DNA from: a virus
Virus record (IMG/VR): IMGVR_UViG_3300008459_000376
Span: 1-24,474 of that record
DNA length: 24,474 nt
Strand: one strand, 5' to 3'
In this document: positions 1 to 6,844 of the stretch, piece by piece
Layout: every line of letters starts with the position of its first letter
Numbering within the stretch: the stretch's first letter is position 1
Notes under the pieces: model-generated
Told to the model about the DNA's origin: nothing
Database searches by the model: none
The model's input: only the letters and a program-made list of their open reading frames with translations
Made by a program: the position numbers and the translations under genes

Positions 1-111
1 GAGTTTGTGGCTAAATCAGGACTTTGGGTAGCAAAGAAAAGATACGCACAATGGATTATCATGAATAACGGCGTACCGATGGATAAATTGGATGTGAAGG
101 GATTGGATGTT
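1..111 (+). pseudogene. polB: Family B DNA polymerase, C-terminal fragment in inverted orientation
   Basis: In plus-strand frame 1 the first 37 codons read as a family B polymerase thumb/palm-end segment: VAKKRYAQWI (the KKRY template-binding motif, residues 10-19 of this fragment) followed by VPMDKLDVKGLDV, the usual 'DKLDVKGxDV' stretch. Homology stops at about base 111; beyond that the plus strand is the antisense of the polymerase N-terminal part. In T4/RB69-type polymerases KKRY lies about 300 residues after motif A, so this piece is probably the downstream part of the same gene, flipped. It has no start of its own and runs off the left edge. Confidence 0.8.
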
Positions 112-1241
112 AAATCCAAATCGTATATCCAATCATACTTACCAACAATCGGGTCTTTTACATACGCACCAATAAATTTAGATTCTCCAGCCTCATTCAA
201 TGCTGCCATCTTTTCTCTTCTATCTGCTGGTTTGTTTGGTGCAACCAAGTTCTTTCTACGAAGATATGTCAACATAGCTCCTTCAAGATACTTTGATGAA
301 TATACAAAATCCTCGTATGTCACATGGCCTGCGTGGCAGATACCTCTACATAGGTCAATGAATTGTAATTTCTTATCAAACTCAACTACCAACTCCACGT
401 CCACCAAGTTATACTCAATGAACTTTTCAATATCATCTCTGAATAATTGGTCTAGGTTTCCTTGATATTCTACCTTACCTCTACCCAATTCAATTTGGGC
501 TACGGTATCTAATCGGTAGTTTGGTAATTCACCATAATTGTATTTCTTATAGAGTTCAATATAATCCAAATACGAAACTCCGGCCATGAAATATCTTTTA
601 CGATATGGTGACCAAAAACATTCTCCAATAGGTGATAAACGGTTTGCATGTTTTTCCCCCAATAACCTTTTAATTCGGTTATACAACATTGGAGTATCGA
701 AGTAATCAATATTCCAACCCGTGACAATTGATGGATTGATGTATTCGTATAAATTCAAATACTTCAACAACATATCCTCTTCGTGTTTGAACGGAATAAC
801 GATTGCATTATTAACAACCTTTTCTTGCATCAAACCTTTTTTATCCATAACCAATACCCAATATTGATTAGTAGCAGAATCATGTAATGCGATGGATGTA
901 AGTTCGTTTGTTGCCTCTGATGGGTTTGGCAGTCCACTTGTCATCTCACACTCAATATCGTATGTCAAGATAACATGGCCAACTGATGGGTCATCTGAAG
1001 TGGAATATAAATCTACTAAAGTTCTTGTTGTTTCGGGTACATCTGATTCAAAAAGGTCTGGGTCTTCTTTGGTGAACTTATATATCTTTGTTAATCGGTC
1101 ACCATAAATTGATGTATACTCTCCTTTTGTTGCCCTTTCGTATGCATATCGTGTATACGGGAACGAACGATACCCCAAGGTATCATCCCAAATATGCATT
1201 AAATTTTTTTCTCGTTGGTAGTACGCGTTTTGGTATGCCAT
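1..1241 (-). CDS. polB: Family B DNA polymerase, N-terminal (exonuclease) part, broken at left edge
   Basis: Replicative DNA polymerase with 3'-5' proofreading. Reading leftwards from the ATG at 1241, the protein has exonuclease motif I (TYDIECEM, D95/E97), motif II (GWNIDYFD, residues 175-182) and motif III (YNLVD, 277-281), then reaches the start of polymerase motif A (DLDLTS, ending at residue 379, base 105). The family continues with LYPS at this point. Here the frame instead reads about 34 unrelated residues to the window edge, because bases left of ~105 are polymerase sequence in the opposite orientation. No catalytic palm domain is present in this frame. Length to motif A (379) is close to RB69/T4 gp43 (about 410). 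The start lies 3 nt after the stop of the preceding 84-aa gene, so the two are probably co-transcribed from the promoter at 1516-1547. Identity as polymerase B is very likely; intactness is doubtful. Confidence 0.9.
   Translation of the reverse strand, partial: MAYQNAYYQREKNLMHIWDDTLGYRSFPYTRYAYERATKGEYTSIYGDRLTKIYKFTKEDPDLFESDVPETTRTLVDLYSTSDDPSVGHVILTYDIECEMTSGLPNPSEATNELTSIALHDSATNQYWVLVMDKKGLMQEKVVNNAIVIPFKHEEDMLLKYLNLYEYINPSIVTGWNIDYFDTPMLYNRIKRLLGEKHANRLSPIGECFWSPYRKRYFMAGVSYLDYIELYKKYNYGELPNYRLDTVAQIELGRGKVEYQGNLDQLFRDDIEKFIEYNLVDVELVVEFDKKLQFIDLCRGICHAGHVTYEDFVYSSKYLEGAMLTYLRRKNLVAPNKPADRREKMAALNEAGESKFIGAYVKDPIVGKYDWIYDLDLTSNPFTSNLSIGTPLFMIIHCAYLFFATQSPDLATN
105..111. other. Inversion / fold-back junction inside polB
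   Basis: The seven bases GGATGTT are shared by both polymerase fragments. On the plus strand they end the codons for LDV of the C-terminal fragment; on the minus strand their complement AACATCC ends the codons for LTS of motif A. A slightly wider stretch (105-117) is nearly self-complementary. This is the signature of microhomology-mediated inversion, or of a fold-back chimera made during amplification or assembly. Natural inversion cannot be excluded from one sequence. Confidence 0.75.
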
Positions 1242-1244
1242 TAA

Positions 1245-1499
1245 TTATTTTTTAATTTCATCTACTCTTTTAATTGGTATTGTGATTTCACAAAAATTTG
1301 GATATATAGGGTGTAAGTTAAATACTCTCATCACCGGCCACAATCGGTTCTTATACCCCCAATCTTTGTCTATGAAATAAACAACTTGTGTACCATCCAT
1401 ACTTACAAGTTTCTTTGAGAATTCCTTTGGAACTTTTGGTGTTCCTTTAATTACTGGTTCTTTTTCAGTTGTGTCTACAAATTTAATTCGTGCTGCCAT
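1245..1499 (-). CDS. Hypothetical 84-aa protein upstream of polB
   Basis: Not recognised. A small, lysine-rich protein (MAARIKFVDTTEKEPVIKG...) with no signal peptide, membrane segment or cysteine cluster; it has one cysteine. Alternating hydrophobic residues (VVYFID, VMRVF, CEITIPI) suggest a small beta-rich fold. It is the first gene after a good promoter-like element (1516-1547) and ends 3 nt before the polymerase start, so it is probably translated with polB. The ATG at 1499 is only about 10 nt from the expected transcription start and has an A-rich leader with no Shine-Dalgarno sequence. Confidence 0.7.
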   Translation of the reverse strand: MAARIKFVDTTEKEPVIKGTPKVPKEFSKKLVSMDGTQVVYFIDKDWGYKNRLWPVMRVFNLHPIYPNFCEITIPIKRVDEIKK

Positions 1500-1515
1500 A
1501 TATTTTTTCTTTGTA

Positions 1516-1547
1516 CAAAGATACGAAATAATATTTAAAATTCCTAA
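1516..1547 (-). promoter_or_regulatory. Bacteroidota-type promoter for the 84-aa gene and polB
   Basis: Minus-strand reading gives TTAG-N20-TATCTTTG preceded by ATTTCG; the -7 element (1516-1523) is a full match to TAnnTTTG and the -33 element (1544-1547) matches TTTG at three of four bases. It lies between the end of the glycosyltransferase gene (1548) and the ATG at 1499, implying a very short leader. Confidence 0.6.
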
Positions 1548-2921
1548 TTAGTTAAAGGAAAAAAACTTAGTTGTTGGCTGTAATCTAACAACATCATCAT
1601 ATTGAGTTAATTGAGGTTGTTGGTGATTATGGAGTAAGTCTTTATATTTAGACTCCAAAAATGGTTTATAGTCACTTGTTAATTCCTCTTCAGTATGAAT
1701 TATTTTCATACCATAGTTATTCACTTCTGGTAATTTACTAATATTAACAATAGGATTTAGTTTTTGTTTAAATCCACTATAATCTACTTGGTGATGCCAT
1801 CTGTTAAATTTCCAAGTAACTTCAGTTACATCAGGATGCATTTGTTTTAACATTTCAGATTTACCAAGTGTTCCTTCTTTATAAATAGTATCGGTGTTTC
1901 CACCCTTCATTTTTTGTGTAGTGATTTTACCAGCCAAGAATGAGTTGAATAAAACGGTACACCACCCACCTTTTAAGACTCTTAAACTTAAATCAGTATC
2001 TTCATTATATCTACCTCGCCATCTATAAGGTATATCGTTTCTGATAAGTAAGAATGAATAAATACGCGTATTCATTACATAAGGTGGTGTATAATCTGTC
2101 ATCTTACACAACGAAGAATAATTTAACCCTGCGATTGCGAGATTATCATACCTATCCACAAAATCATTTATTGCATCAAAGAATGACCAGCTTCTACATT
2201 TGACTTTGGTATTTTGATACATCCAAAAGAAACCTTCAACTGCATTGTCATCCATCAGCCAGTGCCACTTATATCCATTATCTATACTATGTTGCCAACA
2301 AAAGTTTCTAGCAGGTCCAGACCCAGTTCCCATATTTTCACCTATGTCTGAAAAAGTATCATAGGTGTCTTTATAGGACATATCTAGTTCAATAACAGTT
2401 GCATAATTTAAATCCAAGTTTGATTTATATGCTTGGACTTCATCTGGTTCTACTACCACATTATGTGGAACATTCATTTGTGATAAATGAACACTTGTTT
2501 TACAAGTTTCAGACCTACCTTTACTGATTACATAAATTGGATAACGATTTTCAAAAGTATTACCACCAACTACTCTATACTTTGCATGTTTACCGGGAAC
2601 TAATTTTGGATACCAAATACTTTTAGTCTCGTCATTTATAGGTTGGTCAAATATTTCGGATAATTCCTTTGATGTTTTATTGGTATGAAATATTACTTTA
2701 TGGAATGGTTCAATCTTTTTTGATTTAAATTCCGGCATTCCAACATAATGTGTTAAAAAATCATGCTTGTCATTGAATAAGGAAGTTCCTTTAACAAGTT
2801 TTTTTCTTTTAAGAACACGCTGTTTATCTAAATCATATTCAGTAACCACCATTGTTAGGTTATCTAAATTGAGATTTTGGATAGACTCATTATTTTCAAA
2901 TCTACACTTTAATATTCGCAT
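1548..2921 (-). CDS. TET-associated-type DNA glycosyltransferase (TAGT/GREB1-like GT-A fold)
   Basis: Probable glycosyltransferase that adds a sugar to a modified base in phage DNA. The core starts near residue 127 with YPIYVISKGR, followed by VVVEPDEVQAY (155-165), ARNFCWQHS (204-212), WHWLMDDN (219-226, the metal/nucleotide-sugar DxD-like motif), RYNEDTDLSLRVLKGGWC (304-321) and KGGNT (339-343). This order is what I know from the TAGT family of phages, related to the glycosyltransferase domain of GREB1. About 125 N-terminal and 80 C-terminal residues are less distinctive. In other phages TAGTs act on hydroxymethylated pyrimidines made by TET/JBP enzymes or precursor pathways; no TET gene is in this window. 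It has its own promoter (2946-2977). Family assignment is by motif memory, not by search. Confidence 0.75.
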   Translation of the reverse strand: MRILKCRFENNESIQNLNLDNLTMVVTEYDLDKQRVLKRKKLVKGTSLFNDKHDFLTHYVGMPEFKSKKIEPFHKVIFHTNKTSKELSEIFDQPINDETKSIWYPKLVPGKHAKYRVVGGNTFENRYPIYVISKGRSETCKTSVHLSQMNVPHNVVVEPDEVQAYKSNLDLNYATVIELDMSYKDTYDTFSDIGENMGTGSGPARNFCWQHSIDNGYKWHWLMDDNAVEGFFWMYQNTKVKCRSWSFFDAINDFVDRYDNLAIAGLNYSSLCKMTDYTPPYVMNTRIYSFLLIRNDIPYRWRGRYNEDTDLSLRVLKGGWCTVLFNSFLAGKITTQKMKGGNTDTIYKEGTLGKSEMLKQMHPDVTEVTWKFNRWHHQVDYSGFKQKLNPIVNISKLPEVNNYGMKIIHTEEELTSDYKPFLESKYKDLLHNHQQPQLTQYDDVVRLQPTTKFFSFN

Positions 2922-2945
2922 TTTACTAATTTAAAAACTTTTACA

Positions 2946-2977
2946 AAGATAGAAAAAATATCTAATATATCCAAATT
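2946..2977 (-). promoter_or_regulatory. Bacteroidota-type promoter for the TAGT gene
   Basis: TATCTTTG (complement at 2946-2953) fully matches the -7 element TAnnTTTG, and a perfect TTTG lies about 18-20 nt further upstream. The ATG at 2921 follows about 25 nt downstream. The -33 element sits in the loop/arm of an inverted repeat at the end of the previous gene. Confidence 0.6.
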
Positions 2978-2987
2978 TTTTGGATTA
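2968..2987 (-). terminator. Possible hairpin terminator after the small HTH gene
   Basis: A short inverted repeat (arms ATCCAAA / TTTGGAT, tiny AT loop) straddles the stop codon of the HTH gene and is followed in the minus direction by an AT-rich stretch ending in six Ts. It is AT-rich and weak, and overlaps the next promoter, so it could instead be an operator. Confidence 0.3.
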
Positions 2988-3170
2988 TATATGAGTCCAT
3001 GTCTTTTTCTTAACTATTTCTTCTATATTCCATTTACTCACTTTGAAATTTTTACATATAACAGATGTAGAGAACCCCTTTGAGTAGAGGTCTCTAATCT
3101 GTCTTACTTGGTCATTTGTGAGTTTTGCACGAGGATGATTTTCTCCTCGTCTATTATTTATTGTATTCAT
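2985..3170 (-). CDS. Small helix-turn-helix protein (61 aa)
   Basis: Residues 10-60 (GENHPRAKLTNDQVRQIRDL, then GFSTSVICKNFKVSKWNIEEIV) match the small HTH module often found as the DNA-binding tail of phage HNH/homing endonucleases, or alone: 'G-x-x-N-x-x-A-K-L-t-x-x-x-V-x-x-I-R' followed by a resolvase-like HTH. No nuclease domain is present, so this is either a free-standing DNA-binding protein or the remnant of a homing endonuclease. Its ATG lies inside the thioredoxin gene (17-nt overlap), a compact arrangement suggesting late insertion or translational coupling. Target unknown. Confidence 0.65.
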   Translation of the reverse strand: MNTINNRRGENHPRAKLTNDQVRQIRDLYSKGFSTSVICKNFKVSKWNIEEIVKKKTWTHI

Positions 3171-3417
3171 TTATAGCACTTTCGTATGCCATTGCCGATT
3201 GAAGGCCAGTAAATCTTTTTACTTCCTTACCATTTTTTTCAATTACAACCGTAGGAACTGAACGAATTGCATATTTTGAAGCTACTTCAAACTGCTGGTC
3301 TACATCTATATTTACAAAATTTACATTTTTAAATTTTGGTTTTATACCTTCCATTATTGGTGCCAACATTTTACAAGGTCCACACCAAGTTGCTGAAAAT
3401 TTCTTTACTTCTATCAT
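3154..3417 (-). CDS. trxA: Thioredoxin
   Basis: Small dithiol reductant, 87 aa. The active site WCGPC is at residues 11-15 and the conserved cis-proline is in RSVPTVV. The fold is a minimal thioredoxin lacking the N-terminal beta strand/helix of the ~105-aa bacterial proteins, which is usual for phage thioredoxins. It follows nrdA by 27 nt and most likely recycles the C-terminal disulfide of the RNR alpha subunit. Its ribosome binding site is exceptionally strong for this window (AGGAGG, 5 nt from the ATG), suggesting high expression. Confidence 0.93.
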   Translation of the reverse strand: MIEVKKFSATWCGPCKMLAPIMEGIKPKFKNVNFVNIDVDQQFEVASKYAIRSVPTVVIEKNGKEVKRFTGLQSAMAYESAINEYNK

Positions 3418-3422
3418 TTTTT

Positions 3423-3428
3423 CCTCCT
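3423..3428 (-). promoter_or_regulatory. Strong Shine-Dalgarno of trxA
   Basis: AGGAGG in the minus strand, 5 nt before the thioredoxin ATG. Most other genes here have only A-rich leaders, so this site stands out. Confidence 0.7.
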
Positions 3429-3444
3429 TTTTAATTAATATAAC

Positions 3445-5229
3445 TTACCCATCACAACTGATGCAGTCAGGGTCCATTGCCTTAGTTGCAATATCTCCCC
3501 TTAGAACTGATTCAGTTCTCATATAATAAAGTGTTTTCACACCTTGTTTCCAAGCTTCCATCGTTACTTGGTTAATCCACTTTGGTTCTGCGATTGCAGG
3601 GAATGCCAAGTTCAAAGATACGGCCTGGTCAATGTATTGTTGTCTTATTCCAGCCTGTCTTACCAAATCCAATTGGTTGATTTCTTTAAATGTTTTAAAT
3701 ACATCTTTTACTGGAAATGTTTTTTGTAAATCTTGTGGAGGAATTTCATCACATCTTACTACTTTACCGTTACAAAAACACCAATTATCTAGTTCTTGAA
3801 TATCTTGGATAGAACCACCATCTTCCAAAACCTTATCCCAGGTTTCTTTTGTATTGATTCCAACTTTCTTAAATACTTTTTCTAATTCAGAATTTCTTCG
3901 GATAAAAGTTCCTTTTGCAGTTTGTTCGGTAAACACATTTGCTGCCCAAGGTTCAATACCTGCAGATACATCACCACTCAATTTGGAATTTGATACGGTT
4001 GGAGCAATTGCTCGTAAGTGAGTATTTCGGAATCCACTATCTTTACACCAAAGTGGTTCACCATATTCAGATGCGAGGTCTCTTGATGCCCTCTCGGATT
4101 CTATCTTCAATTGAGAGAAAATCTTACGAGTTTCAAACTGAGCAGGCATTCCTTCAAATGGAATACCTCTTTGTTGTAGATAAGTATGCCATCCTAATAC
4201 ACCCAATCCTAGTGCTCTACCTTTTTCGGCTGAACGAACTGAGTTCTCAAACCCTCTTAACCCTTTTGCCTTTTGGATAAATTCGGAAAGAACTCCATCC
4301 AAGAACCAAATTGAGGTATAAATCAAATCAGTATCCTTCCACTCATCGTATTTAGCCAAGTTTAAAGAACTTAAACAACAAACAAATGAATGTGATTCAT
4401 CGGTATGTAAAGTAATTTCAGAACAAATATTCGTCATGAATACTTTCAAACCATTTTCCTTATACATCGGAGGGTTTTGTTTGTTTACATTACCCTTAAA
4501 CATGATATATGGTTCGCCAGTTGCTTTTCTCTTTTGAAGTAGTTTACCCCATTTTCTTCTAGCAGTTTCATCCCCATCTTGAAGTTTTCTCATAAACTTA
4601 TCACCTATCACAGCACATTGATGTAGGTTAAGTGATTGTCTATTTACATCTCCTTTTGGTTCTCGGATTTCCAACCATTGTTCGAAATCTTTATGTTCGA
4701 TGTTTAGGTTTACTGATGCAGCTCCTCTACGAACCGAACCTTGATTCGTTGCAAGAATAGTTGAATCGTAAATCTTACAAAAGGGAACTACTCCATCAGA
4801 GGTTCCATTTCCTGTAATTGCTGCACCGGCAGGTCTGATTTGGTTGATACCAATACCAACACCCCCACCGTGCTTTGCCAATAACATCAACTCCAAGTTT
4901 TTATTACCAATATCAAAAATAGAATCGGCAACATCAATACCAAAACAAGATATAGGTAATCCTCTATCGGTTCCTGTATTTGAAAGGACTGGAGTAGCAA
5001 GGTTCAACCAACCTTTCCAAATGTAATCAAAAAATTTGGTTGCCATTTGTGGTTTGTTTAATCTCTGTGCTACTTTGGAAGCAACTCTCCAATAAGCATC
5101 TTTTGGTTTTTCACCAGGAAGTAAATAACCTTTTGAGATTGTTTTTACATAAATCTCGGTATTACCCCATGATGGAAAATCAACATCTAATTCCCAACCT
5201 AATTCTTCGCCGTAGTTTCTAACTGCCAT
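3445..5229 (-). CDS. nrdA: Ribonucleoside-diphosphate reductase alpha subunit (class I)
   Basis: Reduces ribonucleotides to deoxyribonucleotides. Key residues are visible: C95 in LPISCFG and C284 in VCCLSSLN (redox pair), C269 and E271 in NICSEI (thiyl radical and general base), the radical-transfer tyrosines Y568-Y569 in TLYYMRT, and a C-terminal CxxC (C589, C592) that is re-reduced by thioredoxin. At 594 aa it is much shorter than E. coli NrdA (761 aa); the protein starts directly at the region before the specificity site and has no ATP-cone, so dATP shut-off through that domain is not possible. It pairs with nrdB (6543-5530) and thioredoxin. No intein or intron interrupts it. Confidence 0.96.
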   Translation of the reverse strand: MAVRNYGEELGWELDVDFPSWGNTEIYVKTISKGYLLPGEKPKDAYWRVASKVAQRLNKPQMATKFFDYIWKGWLNLATPVLSNTGTDRGLPISCFGIDVADSIFDIGNKNLELMLLAKHGGGVGIGINQIRPAGAAITGNGTSDGVVPFCKIYDSTILATNQGSVRRGAASVNLNIEHKDFEQWLEIREPKGDVNRQSLNLHQCAVIGDKFMRKLQDGDETARRKWGKLLQKRKATGEPYIMFKGNVNKQNPPMYKENGLKVFMTNICSEITLHTDESHSFVCCLSSLNLAKYDEWKDTDLIYTSIWFLDGVLSEFIQKAKGLRGFENSVRSAEKGRALGLGVLGWHTYLQQRGIPFEGMPAQFETRKIFSQLKIESERASRDLASEYGEPLWCKDSGFRNTHLRAIAPTVSNSKLSGDVSAGIEPWAANVFTEQTAKGTFIRRNSELEKVFKKVGINTKETWDKVLEDGGSIQDIQELDNWCFCNGKVVRCDEIPPQDLQKTFPVKDVFKTFKEINQLDLVRQAGIRQQYIDQAVSLNLAFPAIAEPKWINQVTMEAWKQGVKTLYYMRTESVLRGDIATKAMDPDCISCDG

Positions 5230-5251
5230 TTTATTTCTTTCTTTTTAACTT

Positions 5252-5515
5252 TTAATTACCCCAAGGTACGTACTTGTATTTTTTTTCTAATTTTTCAATC
5301 TCTTCTTCACTCAGGTCTTCTTCATCATGTAAATTGTATTCAATAGTATCATCATAACAATTTTCATCATCATGGTGATAGATATCATCACACATTCCAT
5401 CGGGACAATTCTCAATCATTTCCAATGCTTCATCAGCATCTTCTGCGAGAACACTATAAGTCCATGCTGTAACAAGAACTCGTTCTGCTACAAATGTAAA
5501 TTTTTTCTTTGCCAT
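5252..5515 (-). CDS. Hypothetical acidic 87-aa protein between nrdB and nrdA
   Basis: Not recognised. Begins with a short basic patch (MAKKKF), then a beta-alpha segment (ERVLVTAWTYSVLAEDADEALEMIE) resembling small 'sensor-like' strand-helix modules that phages often carry, then a strongly acidic tail with clustered D, E and H (DDIYHHDDENCYDD). The clustered acidic residues could bind a metal or basic partner. Spacing is 14 nt from nrdB and 22 nt from nrdA, so it is in the RNR operon; a role in RNR assembly or control is possible but only inferred from position. Confidence 0.7.
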   Translation of the reverse strand: MAKKKFTFVAERVLVTAWTYSVLAEDADEALEMIENCPDGMCDDIYHHDDENCYDDTIEYNLHDEEDLSEEEIEKLEKKYKYVPWGN

Positions 5516-5529
5516 AACTTTTTTTTAGT

Positions 5530-6543
5530 TTAAAATAAATCTGACCAATCTTCACCTTCGTTTGCCTTACTATAATCAGTAGGTCTCATTGCGAAGAAAT
5601 CGGTATGGGTAACTCCACCAGTGAGGTGGTAGAACCAATCTAATTCAGATGCTTTGGTTTCATCATATTCAAAATAATCTTCACTACCTTTGGTTGGAGT
5701 GTATCCCAACTCTGCTAATTTTTCATTAACTCGTTTGGTAATAAATTCTTTTAGGTCATTCTTTTTTAGATTTTCCAAATCACCCATTTCAAAAATTTTA
5801 TCAATAAATTTGTGTTCCAAATCTCTAATGATTCTTGCTGCCTCATAAATTGCAGGTTTTGCCTCATCCAATAGTTCTGGAAACTCCTCACACATATGAC
5901 GGAATAATTGACATCCCATCTTTGAGTGAAGTGATTCATCTCTTACACTCCACTTCATTTGCTGGCCAATTCCTTTCAATAGATTTCTCATTTGGAAAGA
6001 ATATAGGACAGCAAATGAGGAGTATAACGCCACACCCTCTGCAAATGCAGAAAATATAGCAAGTGAACGAGCAACTTCAACTCTAGCTGTATGATTAGTT
6101 TCCAAATCCTTTGGTGTCCAATCTGCAGTAGTGTTGGTAAGAAGTTCAAATCGTTCTTTCATGACTTCATCGTGCATAAACCCAGCGAAGTCATCTAATC
6201 CAAGTGTTTCATTAAGGTATGAATAAGCAACTGAATGGATTGTTTCTTGTGAACCAAAAGCCATTGCCATTTGTTTGATTTCATGTTTTGGAAACCACTT
6301 GGTAACCATCCCTGTCCAATAATCACTTACTGCACATTCGGTCTGAGCAAATCCTAAAAGAATGTTTCCAACCAAATGTTTTTCTTCTTTGGTTAGGTTT
6401 TCATTCCAATCTTTCACATCCATCTGCATAGGTATTTCGGTGTGTAACCAAAATGCTTGCATTTGTTTTAACCAACCTTCGGTATAGTAATCTGGATATT
6501 CAAATGGTTTGAATGGAATTCTTTCTTGAAATAATTTACTCAT
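5530..6543 (-). CDS. nrdB: Ribonucleoside-diphosphate reductase beta subunit (class I, tyrosyl radical type)
   Basis: Diiron partner of NrdA that stores the radical. Metal ligands appear as E69 (TECAVSDYW), E100 and H103 (QETIHSVAY), E169 (FAEGVALY), and E203 and H206 (RDESLH). Tyrosine 107 sits four residues after H103, where the radical tyrosine of E. coli NrdB (Y122) lies, so the usual tyrosyl radical type is expected. The 337-aa length is normal. The C-terminus (GEDWSDLF) would be the tail docking on NrdA. The first carboxylate ligand is Glu rather than the Asp of E. coli, as seen in other subgroups. Confidence 0.96.
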   Translation of the reverse strand: MSKLFQERIPFKPFEYPDYYTEGWLKQMQAFWLHTEIPMQMDVKDWNENLTKEEKHLVGNILLGFAQTECAVSDYWTGMVTKWFPKHEIKQMAMAFGSQETIHSVAYSYLNETLGLDDFAGFMHDEVMKERFELLTNTTADWTPKDLETNHTARVEVARSLAIFSAFAEGVALYSSFAVLYSFQMRNLLKGIGQQMKWSVRDESLHSKMGCQLFRHMCEEFPELLDEAKPAIYEAARIIRDLEHKFIDKIFEMGDLENLKKNDLKEFITKRVNEKLAELGYTPTKGSEDYFEYDETKASELDWFYHLTGGVTHTDFFAMRPTDYSKANEGEDWSDLF

Positions 6544-6559
6544 GGTTTTTTGGATAATT

Positions 6560-6730
6560 TTATTTTGTTTCTTCTACTGATACTTTTCTGTATTCGGTTA
6601 CTAGTTTTTTTAATTCGCCGATAGCTTTTCTAGCTCTTGATTTAGCGGCCTTAGTAGTTCCGTTGTGTTCAGTTTCAAATTGAGTAAATAATTCTTTCAT
6701 TTGCTCAAACAATTCTTGTGAATTTGCCAT
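6560..6730 (-). CDS. Histone H1-like (Hc1-type) small nucleoid protein, 56 aa
   Basis: A 56-aa reading frame with ATG at 6730 and stop at 6560-6562. N-terminal half is a helix (MANSQELFEQMKELFTQFET), C-terminal half is lysine/arginine rich (TKAAKSRARKAIGELKKLVT). The segment 'KAAxxRARKAxGELKKL' resembles the Hc1/H1-like proteins common in Bacteroidota and some of their phages, thought to bind and compact DNA. It is placed just upstream of nrdB (17 nt) and downstream of a 114-nt leader containing a hairpin. It could instead be a host-chromatin mimic. Family assignment is from remembered pattern. Confidence 0.7.
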   Translation of the reverse strand: MANSQELFEQMKELFTQFETEHNGTTKAAKSRARKAIGELKKLVTEYRKVSVEETK

Positions 6731-6764
6731 AAATAATTTTTTTTAGTTAAACATTGTTTTTTAT

Positions 6765-6792
6765 TACTACCACCTCTTTAGGTAGGTGAGTA
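6765..6792. other. Hairpin in the leader of the histone-like/nrd operon
   Basis: An imperfect inverted repeat (paired segments TACT, ACC and ACCT with single-base bulges; small CTTT loop) lies between the Mom-like gene end (6845) and the ATG at 6730. In the minus direction it is followed by an A-rich, not T-rich, stretch, so it is not a classical terminator. It may be an mRNA-stabilising or processing structure. No TAnnTTTG promoter is visible in this gap; a TATAAT-like stretch just upstream is weak because the area is very AT-rich. Confidence 0.4.
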
Positions 6793-6844
6793 TAATTATA
6801 GTATATATTAGAAAATCAGTCACAATTTTTAAAAATTTTCTTAA

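Noticed and set aside
7-465. 152-aa open frame on the plus strand
   Set aside because: Only the first ~35 codons are real coding sequence (a polymerase C-terminal piece); the rest is antisense of the polymerase N-terminal gene and has no protein-like character.
3939-4280. Plus-strand open frame of 113 codons inside nrdA
   Set aside because: Antisense shadow of a well-conserved gene; no recognizable motif and no leader.
3445-5229. Intein or intron in nrdA
   Set aside because: Motifs are contiguous from C95 to the C-terminal CxxC with no inserted segment; the short length comes from the missing ATP-cone.
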